From positions 66,237-99,683 of the forward strand of contig JAPPFB010000018.1 of NCBI GenBank assembly GCA_028875225.1: DNA of 33,447 nucleotides, read 5' to 3'. Position numbers and translations under genes: made by a program. The DNA is from Chloroflexota bacterium (GTDB taxonomy: Bacteria; Chloroflexota; Dehalococcoidia; Bin125). The notes below the pieces were generated by a model, which ran no database searches, was not told the origin of the DNA, and worked only from the letters and a program-made list of their open reading frames with translations. Below, piece after piece: positions 32,301-33,447 of the stretch. How positions within the stretch are numbered: position 1 is the stretch's first letter; each line of letters begins with the position of its first letter.

Positions 32301-33338
32301 ATGGAGACCCAGCGCGTCGATTCCAATGGGATCCGGATCAACGTCACGACCGACGGACCCTCCGACGGGCCTCCGGTCCTCCTGATCCACGGCTTCCCGG
32401 AGACTTGCTATGAATGGCGCAAACAAATTCCAGCGCTGGTCGACGCCGGCTACCGCGTGATCGTCCCCGACACGCGCGGCTATGGCGACTCCGACAAGCC
32501 GCCCGGACCCGTCTCGCGACACACGCTGGCGGCCGACATGGTCGGCGTGCTCGACCACTTCGACATCGACGAGGTCGCGCTGGTCGGGCACGACTGGGGT
32601 GGAATCATTGGCTTCAAAGTGGTCATCGACTGGCCCGAGCGGATCTCCAGCGTGGCGCTGATGGACACGCTCTGCACGGTCTGGACGCCGTTCGCGGTGC
32701 ACGGCTTCTGGTTCAAGGCGCGACCGCTGCCCGAGCACTTCTTCGCCGAGTACCACGAGCAGTTCATCGAGACGATCTTCACTGGCCAGTCCGATCCTGA
32801 GCTGCCCGGCTGGCCCGACTCCCCCTGGAACGTCAGCGGCCGACGCCTGACGCCGAACCGCTGGGCGACCGACGAGGACGTCGCCGTCTACAAGCAAGCC
32901 TTCTCCAATCCCGAGAGCCACGCCGCCGCGATTTCCTACTACCGGCACGCGCTACCGTTCCATCGCATGCATGCCGACGAGAACGTCGCCGGCGGCTTTC
33001 GCTGCGAGCGGTTGACCTCGGCCCAGGTCGGCGAGGTCTGGCGGCGTGGTCTCGACGATCATCCCTGGGGCCGCGAGTTCATGGAGTACGGACCCGAGGA
33101 TCGGCACAAGCGCTTCGACAAGCCCGCCCTCTGGATGTACGGCAACGCGCGCCTCGCGCCCGACAGTCCGCCCAGCCGAGACACGCCGTCGGGCAACCCG
33201 TTCTTCGACCAGTTCCCGATGTACTTCCCCGACCTGACCACGGTCGGAGTCCCCGGCGCAGGCCACTTCTTCCCCGAAGAAGCGCCCGACATCACCAACC
33301 AGACGTTGCTGGAGTTCCTCGCAGGAGGAACCGATTGA
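32301..33338 (+). CDS. Alpha/beta hydrolase, epoxide hydrolase type
   Basis: A 345-residue enzyme with the epoxide hydrolase pattern: HGFPET at 30-35 (oxyanion region), RGYGDSDKP, nucleophile Asp98 in GHDWGG, and the catalytic His in GAGHFFPEEAP near the C-terminus. An Asp nucleophile excludes ordinary esterases; haloalkane or haloacetate dehalogenases share this plan and cannot be excluded. The cap region has several Trp and Tyr residues suited to epoxide activation. CGGAG precedes the ATG. Cytosolic. It lies opposite the PaREP1-like gene. Confidence 0.88.
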   Translation: METQRVDSNGIRINVTTDGPSDGPPVLLIHGFPETCYEWRKQIPALVDAGYRVIVPDTRGYGDSDKPPGPVSRHTLAADMVGVLDHFDIDEVALVGHDWGGIIGFKVVIDWPERISSVALMDTLCTVWTPFAVHGFWFKARPLPEHFFAEYHEQFIETIFTGQSDPELPGWPDSPWNVSGRRLTPNRWATDEDVAVYKQAFSNPESHAAAISYYRHALPFHRMHADENVAGGFRCERLTSAQVGEVWRRGLDDHPWGREFMEYGPEDRHKRFDKPALWMYGNARLAPDSPPSRDTPSGNPFFDQFPMYFPDLTTVGVPGAGHFFPEEAPDITNQTLLEFLAGGTD

Positions 33339-33342
33339 TTCC

Positions 33343-33447
33343 AGTCCCCGCGCCGCGCGGGGGCCCCCGCGGGGCCGGGGGGGGCGGGGGGGGGGGGGGG
33401 TTTTTTGGGTTGGGGGACGGGGGGCCCCGGGGGGCGGGGGCGGGGCG
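33343..33447. other. Low-complexity contig end, probably assembly or sequencing artefact
   Basis: After the stop codon the sequence begins like element A (AGTCCCCGC...GCGGGG) and then dissolves into long G runs with a short T run. This looks like failed sequencing through a GC hairpin, not real genomic content. Confidence 0.7.

Noticed and set aside
1-33447. CRISPR array
   Set aside because: No regularly spaced identical repeats with unique spacers are visible anywhere; the 10-bp phased units are far too short.

Overview
The window is high-GC bacterial DNA, densely packed with genes. It is a catabolic-enzyme-rich chromosomal segment interrupted by a lower-GC accessory block at about 18.2-22.6 kb. 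My best guess for the host is a Chloroflexota bacterium, possibly Dehalococcoidia or SAR202-like. The reasons are five LLM-type flavin/F420 oxidoreductase genes, secreted proteins built from Trp/Gly-rich modules I associate with that group, and several alpha/beta hydrolases. No rRNA or marker gene confirms this.

Layout. 1-53: tail of an unknown gene overlapping a lipoprotein NagZ-like hexosaminidase. 1.2-1.6 kb: copy 1 of a structured dispersed repeat. 1.7-3.65 kb: tandem HSL-type esterases separated and followed by GC-rich palindromic repeats. 3.8-5.0 kb: divergent limonene-epoxide-hydrolase-like and DUF899 genes. 9.4-5.0 kb (minus strand): a five-gene operon of SDR, M20 amidohydrolase, two glyoxalase-like VOC proteins and an LLM oxidoreductase. 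9.7-13 kb: two paralogous membrane-anchored periplasmic-binding-type proteins, each with an extra degenerate half-lobe. 13.3-16.3 kb: korA-korB 2-oxoacid:ferredoxin oxidoreductase. 16.4-18.2 kb (minus): SDR and a zinc-finger rhomboid protease.

18.2-22.6 kb is a small defence-like island. It holds repeat copy 2, a beta-class DNA methyltransferase convergent with and overlapping a PD-(D/E)XK restriction endonuclease, the start-less tail of a second modification-type gene, an Abi_C/HEPN-like protein with an inverted repeat over its start, and a translationally coupled DUF5678-like/retropepsin pair.

22.7-27.5 kb (plus): an LLM oxidoreductase, then an element made of a DUF559 (Vsr-like nuclease) gene between 44-bp inverted repeats (43/44 identical), then a tightly overlapping LLM-hydrolase-LLM operon. 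27.6-30.3 kb (minus): a 904-residue secreted animal-type heme peroxidase fusion. 30.8-33.3 kb: another LLM gene, a PaREP1/HEPN-like small protein with a leaderless-looking promoter, and an epoxide hydrolase. The last ~90 bases look like a low-quality contig end inside a GC hairpin.

The enzymes fit oxidative attack on small organic molecules: LLM monooxygenation, hydrolysis of epoxides and esters, SDR oxidation, and entry of 2-oxoacids through KorAB. Substrates cannot be read from sequence. The strongest candidates for something under-described are the DUF559 gene framed by palindromic units that also occur cargo-free and as single units nearby, the structured dispersed repeat with 10-bp phasing, and the DUF5678-like/retropepsin pair.
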